A stretch of DNA of 22,258 bases from Cyanobacteria bacterium UBA11153. Its GTDB lineage: Bacteria; Cyanobacteriota; Cyanobacteriia; Cyanobacteriales; Coleofasciculaceae. Both the position numbers and the translations under genes were made by a program. Each line of letters begins with the position of its first letter. The stretch's first letter is position 1. Below are positions 15,233 to 22,258 of the stretch, in pieces. Below the pieces are notes generated by a model, which was given only the letters and a program-made list of their open reading frames with translations, was not told where the DNA came from and ran no database searches. The DNA is taken from contig DOIX01000368.1 of NCBI GenBank assembly GCA_003511885.1, forward strand, positions 1 to 22,258. Direction: 5' to 3'.

Positions 15233-15555
15233 ATAGCACAGATTCCCATTATCTACTTATAACGGATTAAAAGTCAATTGTCAAGAGCCTTGGGTGGCGA
15301 ATGGATTGTTTTTGGGTAGGATGGTTTGAGGAAATTATCGAAAATATCGATAAGGCGGATATCCATATATCTGGTCATGTACGGCTAATTGTCGTAATAT
15401 ACAAAGAAAATTGATATGGAGACTGTGTTGATTTAATGTAAGGGTAAAATTCGAGCAACAACTGTACCTCTATAGGGGGGAACTTCCTTTATCCTGACAG
15501 AGAGATGTGCTTCTACCAAAAAAAAACTTGTTACAAATCATAAAATAAATTACCA

Positions 15556-16134
15556 ATGGTGTCACAATCTGTTAGATTGTTGCGATTAAGAACAAAAGAA
15601 GTTGTCCTGGGGACTTTAGTAGATTTGCAGCAAAAACACGTTGATGATTTTGATTCATCATGGCGCAGTCTTCTAGAAGAATTCAGTCAAGAGGATAAAT
15701 ATTGGGATTGGGCATTTAAAAAGCAAATTTACCTGGAAAGCCAACGGTATGAAGGTTATGCAATTGAGTGGGAGAATCAAACTCAAGGATTGATGATAAT
15801 TGAAACTCAATGGCATCGTTCTCAACTTAATATGGGAAAAAGAATTGTTTATGTAGTTGCTTTAGCCGCTGCGCCTTGGAATCGAGCCACTATGCAAAAA
15901 CCTCCAGAATTTAAAGGTGTAGGAGCAGCTTTATTGCTATTTGCCAGACAGCGTAGTGTAGAATTAGGTTATGCTGGTCGAGTTGGCTTACATTCTTTAC
16001 CTCAAGCTGAACGGTTTTATGAAGGACAGAAGATGATGCGTTATGATGTGGAACCATCGGGATCTGACTCAGATGAATATATAGATCCTGAAGAAGAACA
16101 TCTAACATATTTTGAGTATCCACCATTAAGATAG
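15556..16134 (+). CDS. GNAT family N-acetyltransferase-like protein
   Basis: A 192-residue protein of the Gcn5-related acetyltransferase fold. The acetyl-CoA pyrophosphate-binding loop is visible as KGVGAALLLFARQRSVELGY (120-139), followed by GRVGLHSLPQAERFYE (141-156), the usual strand-helix ending of GNAT proteins. The preceding strand is VYVVALAAAPWNR (98-110). An acidic tail (172-182) precedes the end. No good ribosome site precedes the ATG. The gene is followed after 31 bp by an acidic 165-residue unknown protein with a strong ribosome site. The pair probably forms an operon, and the unknown protein could be substrate, partner or antidote. The substrate is not deducible. Confidence 0.8.
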   Translation: MVSQSVRLLRLRTKEVVLGTLVDLQQKHVDDFDSSWRSLLEEFSQEDKYWDWAFKKQIYLESQRYEGYAIEWENQTQGLMIIETQWHRSQLNMGKRIVYVVALAAAPWNRATMQKPPEFKGVGAALLLFARQRSVELGYAGRVGLHSLPQAERFYEGQKMMRYDVEPSGSDSDEYIDPEEEHLTYFEYPPLR

Positions 16135-16165
16135 TAAATATTAGTTATTTGAGAAGGAGGAATAG

Positions 16166-16663
16166 ATGGAATTAACAGAGCCAAATCGAGAGCAAAACGT
16201 AAATCTCATGGATTTAATGTTTGATGATGATTGGTTTGAGAAAGCTGTGGCGGATGAGGAAGGATGCAATGTTAGTGCTGGTGGCAATTGGGGAGAAAAC
16301 TTGGGATTATTAATTAGGAATCCAGCAGGATACAGTAATTTTATCCAGTTGCGACAACTAGTGATGGGAGGGTTAAAAGAGTTACTAGCAGAGTCTAATT
16401 TAGGAGTGGGGATGGTAGCCGCGATGACTTGCGGACAAAAATTATTGAGCGAAAGGTTGGAAAATTGTTCTTTTGAAGTCCAGGAACAATTATGGACAAT
16501 GTTAACAGAAAAATTGGGTTCGAGAGAAGTTTCGCCATCGAATCGGATTCAATTGCGTTCGTTGTTATGTGAGTTATTGACAAGAGAAGATTGGGATAAA
16601 ATTGCAACTGCTGCTGGTGATTGCGTTCAACAACAGGTGATAGCAAGTGCGAGTGCAGTTTAA
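16166..16663 (+). CDS. Hypothetical acidic protein paired with GNAT
   Basis: A 165-residue protein of unknown family. The N-terminus is acidic (LMFDDDWFEKAVADEEG, 17-33), followed by NVSAGGNWGENLG (35-47). The rest is predicted mostly helical, with LRQLVMGGLKELLAES, VGMVAAMTCGQKLLSERL and a C-terminal IQLRSLLCELLTREDWDKI. It has four Cys and no membrane segment. An excellent ribosome site (GAAGGAGGA) precedes the ATG, so it may be translated more strongly than the GNAT gene upstream. The Gly-Gly near residue 40 after an acidic stretch vaguely recalls a leader peptide, but the spacing does not fit well and the following part is long. Function unknown. Confidence 0.75.
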   Translation: MELTEPNREQNVNLMDLMFDDDWFEKAVADEEGCNVSAGGNWGENLGLLIRNPAGYSNFIQLRQLVMGGLKELLAESNLGVGMVAAMTCGQKLLSERLENCSFEVQEQLWTMLTEKLGSREVSPSNRIQLRSLLCELLTREDWDKIATAAGDCVQQQVIASASAV

Positions 16664-16738
16664 GGTTTCAGAAAGCGTACATCAGAAGAGTCCAGACTTG
16701 TTCCTGCGATATCGGCGACGATATCCAAAAATCAAACC

Positions 16739-16785
16739 AAATCGGGTAGCCTGGTAAGCATTATAGCCGAACGGTTGCCCGATTT
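16739..16785. repeat. Inverted repeat downstream of the GNAT pair
   Basis: AAATCGGG (16739-16746) and CCCGATTT (16778-16785) are perfect 8-bp arms with a 31-base loop. ATCAGC-TTC-GCTGAT (16794-16808) follows, a tight hairpin of a common cyanobacterial repeat. There is no T-run, so a terminator is doubtful. Confidence 0.5.
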
Positions 16786-16843
16786 ATCTGCGATCAGCTT
16801 CGCTGATGCCAAAGGCAATCGCGCAGCGGAATCTTCATACCAT

Positions 16844-16984
16844 CGCCAGCAATCCCCATTTAACCCTCTGCGTACCTCCGTCTCACCTCTGCGAACCTCT
16901 GCGTTAAAAAAACAAACCTTGCCACCAGCCGACAGAATAACAGAAAACCAACCTTACTCAAGCCTTAAAAACCGACCTTACAGG
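16844..16984. repeat. Long direct repeat, copy B (right of GNAT pair)
   Basis: Matches copy A (15093-15232) over its full length with about ten differences. It is followed by related patches to about 17125. The two copies are about 1.75 kb apart in the same orientation and enclose the two-gene unit. The surrounding stretch 16664-17327 holds only repeats and no gene. Confidence 0.85.
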
Positions 16985-17228
16985 CGGGGACGGATTCCCA
17001 TTCTCTAATATTAACCTCACCACTGTCAAATGTCAAGAGGCTTGGGCAACGGATAGCAGGTTAGCGATAGCTGCCCTCGGTATCGGAATTCTCTGGTGAT
17101 GTAGAGCTAATTATCTTAATATGGAGAGAGTCTTGTATAGAGAGAGGCTGTCATGAGTAGCGTTTGGGAAGCTGCTAAACGAGAGATCCAAGAAAGGGAG
17201 TAATATTTGAGATAGATGAAACCACAGT

Positions 17229-17255
17229 GGTGCGTTAGCTTGCGCATAACGCACC
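17229..17255. repeat. Inverted repeat GGTGCGTTA
   Basis: GGTGCGTTA (17229-17237) and TAACGCACC (17247-17255) are perfect 9-bp arms with a 9-base loop. A half copy, TAACGCACCCCA, occurs at about 9822 near the CHAT/sdhB boundary. Confidence 0.7.
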
Positions 17256-17268
17256 CTACAGTACAAAC

Positions 17269-17316
17269 CTTTGCGTACCTTTGCGCTAACCTTTGCGTAC
17301 CTTTGCGTTAAAAAAC
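17269..17316. repeat. TTTGCG-type dispersed repeat (copy 4), leader of FHA-kinase gene
   Basis: ACCTTTGCG occurs four times in about 40 bp and ends in GTTAAAAAACC, 12 bp before the kinase ATG. It therefore probably forms part of the 5' leader or promoter. The layout is the same as the copy ahead of the kinase-FGE gene at 12737. Confidence 0.7.
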
Positions 17317-17327
17317 CATACCAGCCA

Positions 17328-18677
17328 ATGCCAGCCAAAGTCACTCTAACCATTATCGCAGGTAAACTTAAAGGACAAGCATATCAATTTAGCGATCGCA
17401 CCACCTGTATAATCGGACGTGCTACTGACTGCCATCTCCAATTACCGGATGATGAAGATCATCGTAACATATCTCGCTATCACTGTTTCCTGGATATCAA
17501 TCCCCCCGATATCAGAATCCGGGATTTTGGCAGTTTAAACGGTACTTATGTAAATAATCAAAATATCGGACAGCGGAAAGCTTACCAAACTCCGGAGGAA
17601 GGGGCAAAGCTAGATTTACCGGAGTACGATTTACAGAATAACGATACTATTACAGTAGGCGATGTGGTATTTGCCGTGGGAATTGAACGAGATTCCTTTG
17701 AGTCGTTTGAGAGATTATACGCTAACTTCAAGCCAGAAAAGCCTCATATTATTGATATTCTCAAAAAATTAATCAGAAATGCCCTTTCCGGAGAAAGCAG
17801 TCTTATCTCGATTCGCGGTTATCAAGTTATCCGAAAACTCGGTGTAGGTGGATGTGGTGAAGTCTACCTTGCCTTAAACCAAGAAACTAATGATTGGGTG
17901 GCTATCAAAGTCATGTTACCGGAAACTGCCGCTAGCGAAAGTGGGGTAAAGCGATTTTTACGGGAAATGGCGAATACTAAAGCCTTAAATCATCCCAATG
18001 TAGTGCGATTGCGAGATTATGGGTACTGTGATGAGAGCTTTTTCTTTACTTTGGATTACTGTGAAGGTGGTAACGTCGTGGATTTAATGGCAAAAAGAGG
18101 TGGTAGATTAGAGGTTGATGAAGCTATAGGAATTATTTTACAGGTTTTAGATGGCTTGGACTACGCCCATCATGCGGAAATTCCTTACGTGAGACAAGCA
18201 GATGGTACAATTGCGAGGGGAAGAGGTTTAGTCCACCGCGATATTAAACCTCATAATATCTTTCTCACTAAAGTTAATGGTGCTACCATTGCTAAAGTAG
18301 GAGATTATGGATTAGCCAAAGCTTTCGACCAAGCCGGATTAAGCGGACAAAGTTTAAGTGGTAGAGATTTTGCTGGGACTTTAGAGTTTATGTCGCGCCA
18401 GCAGTTGCTTGATTATAAGTATGTTCAGCCAGAAGTGGATGTTTGGGCTACTGCTGCTTCCTTATATTGTATGTTAACGGGTTGTTGTCCTCGGAATTTT
18501 GATGAGAAAGAACCTTTTTTAGCCGTATTGCAAACCGATCCTATCCCAATTCGGCAAAGAAATCCTGAGATTCCCGAAGTTTTGGTAAAAGTAATCGATT
18601 TAGCCTTAGTAGATAAGCCAGATATTTATTTTAAATCGGCGAGGGAGTTTAGAGATGCGTTGGTTGGGGTGATTTAA
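17328..18677 (+). CDS. FHA domain Ser/Thr protein kinase
   Basis: A 449-residue cytoplasmic signalling protein. The N-terminal FHA phospho-threonine-binding domain (about 5-118) shows IIGRATDCHLQL (G30, R31), NISRYHC (S49, H52) and DFGSLNGTYVNN (67-77). The kinase domain (about 165-449) shows LGVGGCGEVY, K194 in VAIKVML, LVHRDIKPHNIFL (301-313) and a DYG (326-328) in place of DFG. It has the 20-residue insertion before HRD (YVRQADGTIARGRG) and the TLEFMSRQQ activation loop known from a cyanobacterial kinase subfamily. ATG 17328 is chosen over an upstream TTG because the FHA domain starts here and the extra residues would come from repeat DNA. No phosphatase is adjacent. DYG is a tolerated variant. 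Confidence 0.95.
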   Translation: MPAKVTLTIIAGKLKGQAYQFSDRTTCIIGRATDCHLQLPDDEDHRNISRYHCFLDINPPDIRIRDFGSLNGTYVNNQNIGQRKAYQTPEEGAKLDLPEYDLQNNDTITVGDVVFAVGIERDSFESFERLYANFKPEKPHIIDILKKLIRNALSGESSLISIRGYQVIRKLGVGGCGEVYLALNQETNDWVAIKVMLPETAASESGVKRFLREMANTKALNHPNVVRLRDYGYCDESFFFTLDYCEGGNVVDLMAKRGGRLEVDEAIGIILQVLDGLDYAHHAEIPYVRQADGTIARGRGLVHRDIKPHNIFLTKVNGATIAKVGDYGLAKAFDQAGLSGQSLSGRDFAGTLEFMSRQQLLDYKYVQPEVDVWATAASLYCMLTGCCPRNFDEKEPFLAVLQTDPIPIRQRNPEIPEVLVKVIDLALVDKPDIYFKSAREFRDALVGVI

Positions 18678-18964
18678 TAGTAATTTCCTTTATCTCTATC
18701 TCAAATAATTTTAGTTTCAGAATTACGGCGCATTTTCGAGAATCAATCAACTATTGATAATTCGGGCTACAGAAATGGAAATATCGGGGATGGGAGATGG
18801 GATTTGCGATCGCAAGGCAAACTTTAATATTTGTGTTACACTGTTATAATCGGAAAAGGTATACCCAGAAAAACAATATCAAAAGGCTTCAGATAACGCC
18901 TGAGTTCCCATAATTTTAGAACCCCGACTTATTTTATTAACCTAACTGAAATCTACAGTCCAAT

Positions 18965-20092
18965 TTACAGGTGGCTATGTGATGTATTCCTATTCAATTT
19001 TTCCAACATTTTTGTAAATAGATCGTTATCCTGTTCTAGAACTGCCCAGCCAATTTCAGGTTGTAAACTCCCATCTTCAGTTTGAAAAATCCCAATAAAA
19101 CCCCCTACTAACTCTAGATAGTAAACTTCTCCATCTTTGTTAATTGCGACGGAAACTTGAGAAAGTCCCAAAGGTAAAGAACTAGGAGAAATTCCATCCT
19201 GAACTGTAAGGTTGACACGATCAATACTGAGAATTGGATTTTTAATTGAAGATACTTGAGTTCTGTCATTCTGAAGATAAGGAAATAGATCTGCCAACCA
19301 TCCAGTAATCAGTTCACCACCATAAACCTTTTTGGGCTTATAGATCGCTTGCCAAAATTCTAAGGATGGTTTACCAGCAGCAGTCTTAATGAATTCCTGA
19401 CAAATGGGTAATATTCTATCTGTCCACCACCCTAATTTATATTGCGTCATATACTGAACTCGATCGTAAATACGTTTCCAGTCTTCTACGGTGCCTTCCA
19501 AGGTAATCTCTGGAATGCCACAAACGCACAACATCTCATAGTCAAAATACTTTTGAAATGTATCCATCATCACGATATGGCTAGCGGTGTAGGTAATGGG
19601 AGTGGTAGTGCTGAAATTACACTCGATCAAACTATAAAGGTTAGCCCCAACACAATCACGAATAAGTAATGTCCACTGTTGAATTAACTCATTCCACTGC
19701 TGAAGCGAAGTAGGAACCTTAGAGATTTCTACAACCAACTTCTTTTTCCCTTGATGAGAGACAAATTGAGAACGCAACGTTTCAGAATGGTTGTTTATAT
19801 GTTGAGCAAATCCTTGGGCTAAAGTAATCCACACGATATCTGGCGTTAGTAACAAAGGACGATGCTCACTAAAAGCCGTATGAACAGCTTGCGCCAGTGG
19901 ATGGATGCGATGACGATGAATAACTAAACTTTCTTCATCATGGCTAAATGCCAATAACTGCTTCTCAAAAAATCTATTTAATTGAAATTTCAAGTTCCTA
20001 ACAGGTAGATTCTCTTTTGCAGGTTCTACAGCATCTACACAAAAACGAACTTTGCTGACGGTTTGTTCAATAACAGAGGCGATACTATTCAT
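18965..20092 (-). CDS. DUF4419 domain-containing protein
   Basis: A 375-residue protein matching DUF4419 as I recall it: HPLAQAVHTAFSEHRPLLLT (64-83), PDIVWITLAQGFAQHIN (84-100), FSTTT (160-164), CGIPEITLEGTVEDW (191-205), LGWWTDRILPI (220-230), FWQAIYKPKKVYGGELITGW (246-265). The conserved Trp, His and Gly residues suggest an enzymatic fold, but the family has no established activity. No signal peptide or membrane segment is seen. It is convergent with the FHA-kinase gene, with 287 bp of apparently empty DNA between them. The ATG (20092) has no strong ribosome site. Confidence 0.85.
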   Translation of the reverse strand: MNSIASVIEQTVSKVRFCVDAVEPAKENLPVRNLKFQLNRFFEKQLLAFSHDEESLVIHRHRIHPLAQAVHTAFSEHRPLLLTPDIVWITLAQGFAQHINNHSETLRSQFVSHQGKKKLVVEISKVPTSLQQWNELIQQWTLLIRDCVGANLYSLIECNFSTTTPITYTASHIVMMDTFQKYFDYEMLCVCGIPEITLEGTVEDWKRIYDRVQYMTQYKLGWWTDRILPICQEFIKTAAGKPSLEFWQAIYKPKKVYGGELITGWLADLFPYLQNDRTQVSSIKNPILSIDRVNLTVQDGISPSSLPLGLSQVSVAINKDGEVYYLELVGGFIGIFQTEDGSLQPEIGWAVLEQDNDLFTKMLEKLNRNTSHSHL

Positions 20093-20583
20093 AGCTGATT
20101 TAGGTGATTATATAGATTATTTCAGTATAACCCCTCAAGTCTCTGCTTGGACAGCTTGCTGTATCGGCTCATTGCTCTGGCGATCGCAACATCTGTCTTA
20201 ACCACCGCAACATCCACCATTAGTATCGCCAAAACAATCCCACAGTATTATTGTCAATGACGATAATTTTCACAGGTCGCAAGGCAAGCTTTAAGCATAT
20301 CACTCCACTTCAACAAAATTTAGTTTCCATCCCGCTTGACAAATTTGACTTTTTCAAATAGACTAAGATAATGGAAATCCGTGCCAAAAAAACGAAAAAT
20401 AAAGGATAGCCGATCGCGATGTCAGATAGTGGCAATCCTTAAGTAGAAGCAATCAAAATAAGCCAATAAAGCGATCGCACTTAGTCCCTTCACTTCTCTT
20501 CCTGAGTGTCTTAGTGGCTTAGTGGTTAAAAAAATCCCTGTGGTTGTGGTAACGTAGATAAACTTCTCAACCAAAAACAGACA
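20093..20583. other. Intergenic region upstream of gltX
   Basis: No gene is convincing. It holds HIP1 sites, a candidate promoter (below), and a CTTAGTGTCTTAGTGGCTTAGTGG block followed by TTAAAAAAA near 20507-20530, related in layout to the TTTGCG-repeat family upstream of the kinases. Confidence 0.5.
20336..20372 (+). promoter_or_regulatory. Candidate gltX promoter
   Basis: TTGACA (20336-20341) with TAGACT 17 bases on, and overlapping TTGACT (20345-20350) with GATAAT 16 bases on, are two good sigma70-type options about 210 bp before the gltX start. Confidence 0.45.
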
Positions 20584-22071
20584 GTGACAGTAAGAGTTCG
20601 GATTGCACCCAGTCCCACGGGAAACTTACATATCGGGACAGCAAGGACAGCAGTATTTAACTGGCTATTCGCCCGCCACCATGGGGGACAGTTTATCCTG
20701 CGGATAGAAGACACAGACCAAACGCGATCGCGCCCCGAATATACTCAAAGTATCCTCGAAGGACTAACCTGGCTGGGATTAACCTGGGATGAGGGTCCAT
20801 TTTACCAATCCCAAAGACTGGATTTATATCGCCAAGCCATTCAAAGCCTATTAGATAAAGGATTAGCCTACTACTGCTACACTTCAGAAGCAGAATTAGA
20901 GCAACTCCGTAGCGCCCAAAAAGCCCGAAAAGAAGCCCCTCGCTACGATAACCGCCATCGGAATCTGACAGCAGCCCAAAAAGAAGCCTTTGCGGCTGAA
21001 GGTCGCAGTCCGGTAATTCGTTTTAAAATTGAAGATAATCGGGAAATCGTTTGGCAAGATATGGTAAGGGGTAAACTTACCTGGAAAGCCAGCGACTTAG
21101 GCGGTGATATGGTCATTGCCAGAGCTTCAGCCGATGATACAGTAGGTCAGCCACTATATAATTTAGCGGTAGTAGTGGATGACATTGACATGAAAATTAC
21201 CCATGTCATCCGAGGTGAAGACCATATTGCTAATACTGCCAAACAGATATTACTGTACGAAGCATTAGAGGCAAGTATTCCAGAATTTGCCCATACTCCC
21301 TTAATTTTAAATATGCAGGGAGCTAAATTATCCAAGCGGGATGGGGTAACATCTATCTCTGATTTTAAGGAAATGGGATTTATTGCCCCAGCCATGGCTA
21401 ATTATATGACTTTGCTGGGATGGTCGCCCCCTGATGCAGAAGAATTATTTACCTTAGCTGATGCTGCCAAACAGTTTAGCTTTGAAAGGGTGAATAAAGC
21501 TGGGGCAAAATTTGACTGGGTGAAGTTGGATTGGGTAAATAGTCAATATCTCCATAAATTACCAGCTTCTGAGTTAGTGGATTTGTTGATACCGTACTGG
21601 CAAGCCGCAGGATATAATTTCGATCCAGTAGGGCAGCGGGCTTGGTTAGAAGAAATGGCGGTAGTAATTGGTCCGAGTCTCGCTCGCTTACCGGAAGCAG
21701 TGGAAATGACCAAGATTTTCTTTAGTGAAATAGTGGAATTTACACCAGATGCCACAGCCCAACTGGAACAAGCAGGAGTTACGGAGGTAATTCAAGCCAT
21801 TCTAGATAGACTAACCCAGACAGAAACATTGACTCCAGAGACAGCGCAAGAGATACTGAAACAGATAACCAGCGAAAAGAAAGTGAAAAAAGGGTTAGTA
21901 ATGCGATCGCTCCGTGCTGCGTTAACTGGTGATGTCCATGGACCGGATCTGATTGCATCTTGGATCTTACTGCATCAAGAGGGTCGCGATCGAGTTAGAT
22001 TGCAGGAAGTATTATCACTATCAATAAGACGCAGCGGGAAGCCTCCGGTTTCTAACCCGGGGATGAAATGA
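20584..22071 (+). CDS. gltX: Glutamyl-tRNA synthetase
   Basis: Class I aminoacyl-tRNA synthetase that charges tRNA-Glu, needed for translation and, in cyanobacteria, for tetrapyrrole synthesis from glutamyl-tRNA. The HIGH-type motif is [20 protein letters not shown] (8-27), with RIEDTD (40-45). The KMSKS-type motif is KLSKRDG (248-254). The C-terminal anticodon-binding region ends with [20 protein letters not shown]. The start is GTG (20584), placing HIGT at residues 16-19 as in relatives. The total is 495 residues, slightly longer than usual. The final 16 residues ([16 protein letters not shown]) do not resemble GluRS and are coded by GC-rich DNA with a hairpin. Confidence 0.96.
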   Translation: MTVRVRIAPSPTGNLHIGTARTAVFNWLFARHHGGQFILRIEDTDQTRSRPEYTQSILEGLTWLGLTWDEGPFYQSQRLDLYRQAIQSLLDKGLAYYCYTSEAELEQLRSAQKARKEAPRYDNRHRNLTAAQKEAFAAEGRSPVIRFKIEDNREIVWQDMVRGKLTWKASDLGGDMVIARASADDTVGQPLYNLAVVVDDIDMKITHVIRGEDHIANTAKQILLYEALEASIPEFAHTPLILNMQGAKLSKRDGVTSISDFKEMGFIAPAMANYMTLLGWSPPDAEELFTLADAAKQFSFERVNKAGAKFDWVKLDWVNSQYLHKLPASELVDLLIPYWQAAGYNFDPVGQRAWLEEMAVVIGPSLARLPEAVEMTKIFFSEIVEFTPDATAQLEQAGVTEVIQAILDRLTQTETLTPETAQEILKQITSEKKVKKGLVMRSLRAALTGDVHGPDLIASWILLHQEGRDRVRLQEVLSLSIRRSGKPPVSNPGMK

Positions 22072-22075
22072 ACGC
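22030..22075 (+). repeat. Possible mobile-element end at the 3' end of gltX
   Basis: CCGGTT (22045-22050) pairs with AACCCGG (22054-22060) as a short hairpin with one bulged C, embedded in GAAGCCTCCGGTTTCTAACC and GGGGATGAAATGA. Bulged hairpins are typical of IS200/IS605-type ends, and this sequence looks like one from memory. The identity is not certain. Confidence 0.35.
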
Positions 22076-22258
22076 GAGCGAGCGATTTTCAGCGCCTATC
22101 CGTATAGATTGACCTGAGTGGAGAGGAGTATGCGCTTCGCACTTCGCGATCGCCAACGGTGTTTTCCCTTGACTTTTTTCATGATAGTTACCACGCATTG
22201 GGATCGTCATATCGATTTCTTGCCTAAGAGATTTAACAAAAAAATGCTGTAAAGCTCT
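22076..22258. other. Downstream region, nothing recognised
   Basis: One HIP1 site is present. No gene, terminator or RNA is seen before the window ends. Confidence 0.3.

Noticed and set aside
14615..15555. DGR template repeat or reverse transcriptase next to the variable region
   Set aside because: No second copy of the VR and no reverse-transcriptase motifs are visible in any frame here.
17153..17203. 16-codon frame MSSVWEAAKREIQERE after copy B of the direct repeat
   Set aside because: Too short and without a clear ribosome site; possibly the start of a lost gene, but nothing supports it as functional.
17271..17327. Longer start for the FHA-kinase
   Set aside because: The additional residues are translated from the TTTGCG repeat, and no ribosome site precedes them.

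Overview
The window looks like the chromosome of a filamentous, Oscillatoriales- or Nostocales-type cyanobacterium. The signs are many HIP1 octamers (GCGATCGC), a cyAbrB regulator of the cyanobacterial type, an SdhB with the type-E cysteine pattern, GG-leader-free 2-Cys peroxiredoxin with GGLG/YF motifs, and an accessory gene content (TPR-CHAT protein, FHA-Ser/Thr kinase, kinase fused to a formylglycine-generating-enzyme-like domain, Uma2 remnant) typical of large cyanobacterial genomes. The intergenic DNA is rich in short palindromic and heptameric repeats, which is also typical. Species cannot be assigned from the sequence alone.

Layout, left to right. 1-1018: an acyltransferase-3-type membrane protein cut by the window edge. 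1078-1307: a broken small gene, minus strand. 1728-2252: a degenerate receiver-domain protein. 2455-4536 (minus): a GH133-type glycogen debranching enzyme with its own terminator. 4792-4926: a MITE-like nested palindrome. 5024-5050: a strong dyad in front of a 2-Cys peroxiredoxin gene, which ends in a clean hairpin terminator and is followed by a second redoxin. 6553-6843: the C-terminal remnant of a Uma2 nuclease-like gene. 6849-9788: an exported-looking twelve-TPR plus CHAT protease-like protein, convergent with sdhB (9851-10855, minus). 11361-12716: cyAbrB and a CPBP intramembrane protease.

12737-18677 is the accessory core of the window. It holds a Ser/Thr kinase fused to an FGE-sulfatase (C-type-lectin-fold) domain, a repeat-laden spacer, a GNAT acetyltransferase paired with an unknown acidic 165-residue protein, and an FHA-Ser/Thr kinase. 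The last ~130 bp of the kinase-FGE gene have the look of a diversity-generating retroelement (DGR) variable region: base composition jumps, and the changeable residues fall where Asn (AAY) codons sit in known templates. No reverse transcriptase or template repeat is in the window, so any DGR would have to act from elsewhere. The GNAT pair sits between two ~140-bp direct repeats (about 93% identical by eye). Members of the same repeat family precede both kinase genes. A GC-rich palindromic element has been absorbed in frame into the kinase-FGE linker.

18965-22258: a DUF4419 protein (minus) and gltX (glutamyl-tRNA synthetase), whose last ~16 codons look foreign and overlap a bulged hairpin.

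Functionally, housekeeping genes (gltX, sdhB, peroxiredoxin, glycogen debranching) alternate with signalling and conflict-type genes. Most genes appear to be transcribed singly or in pairs; only the GNAT pair and perhaps redoxin/Uma2/CHAT have operon-like spacing.
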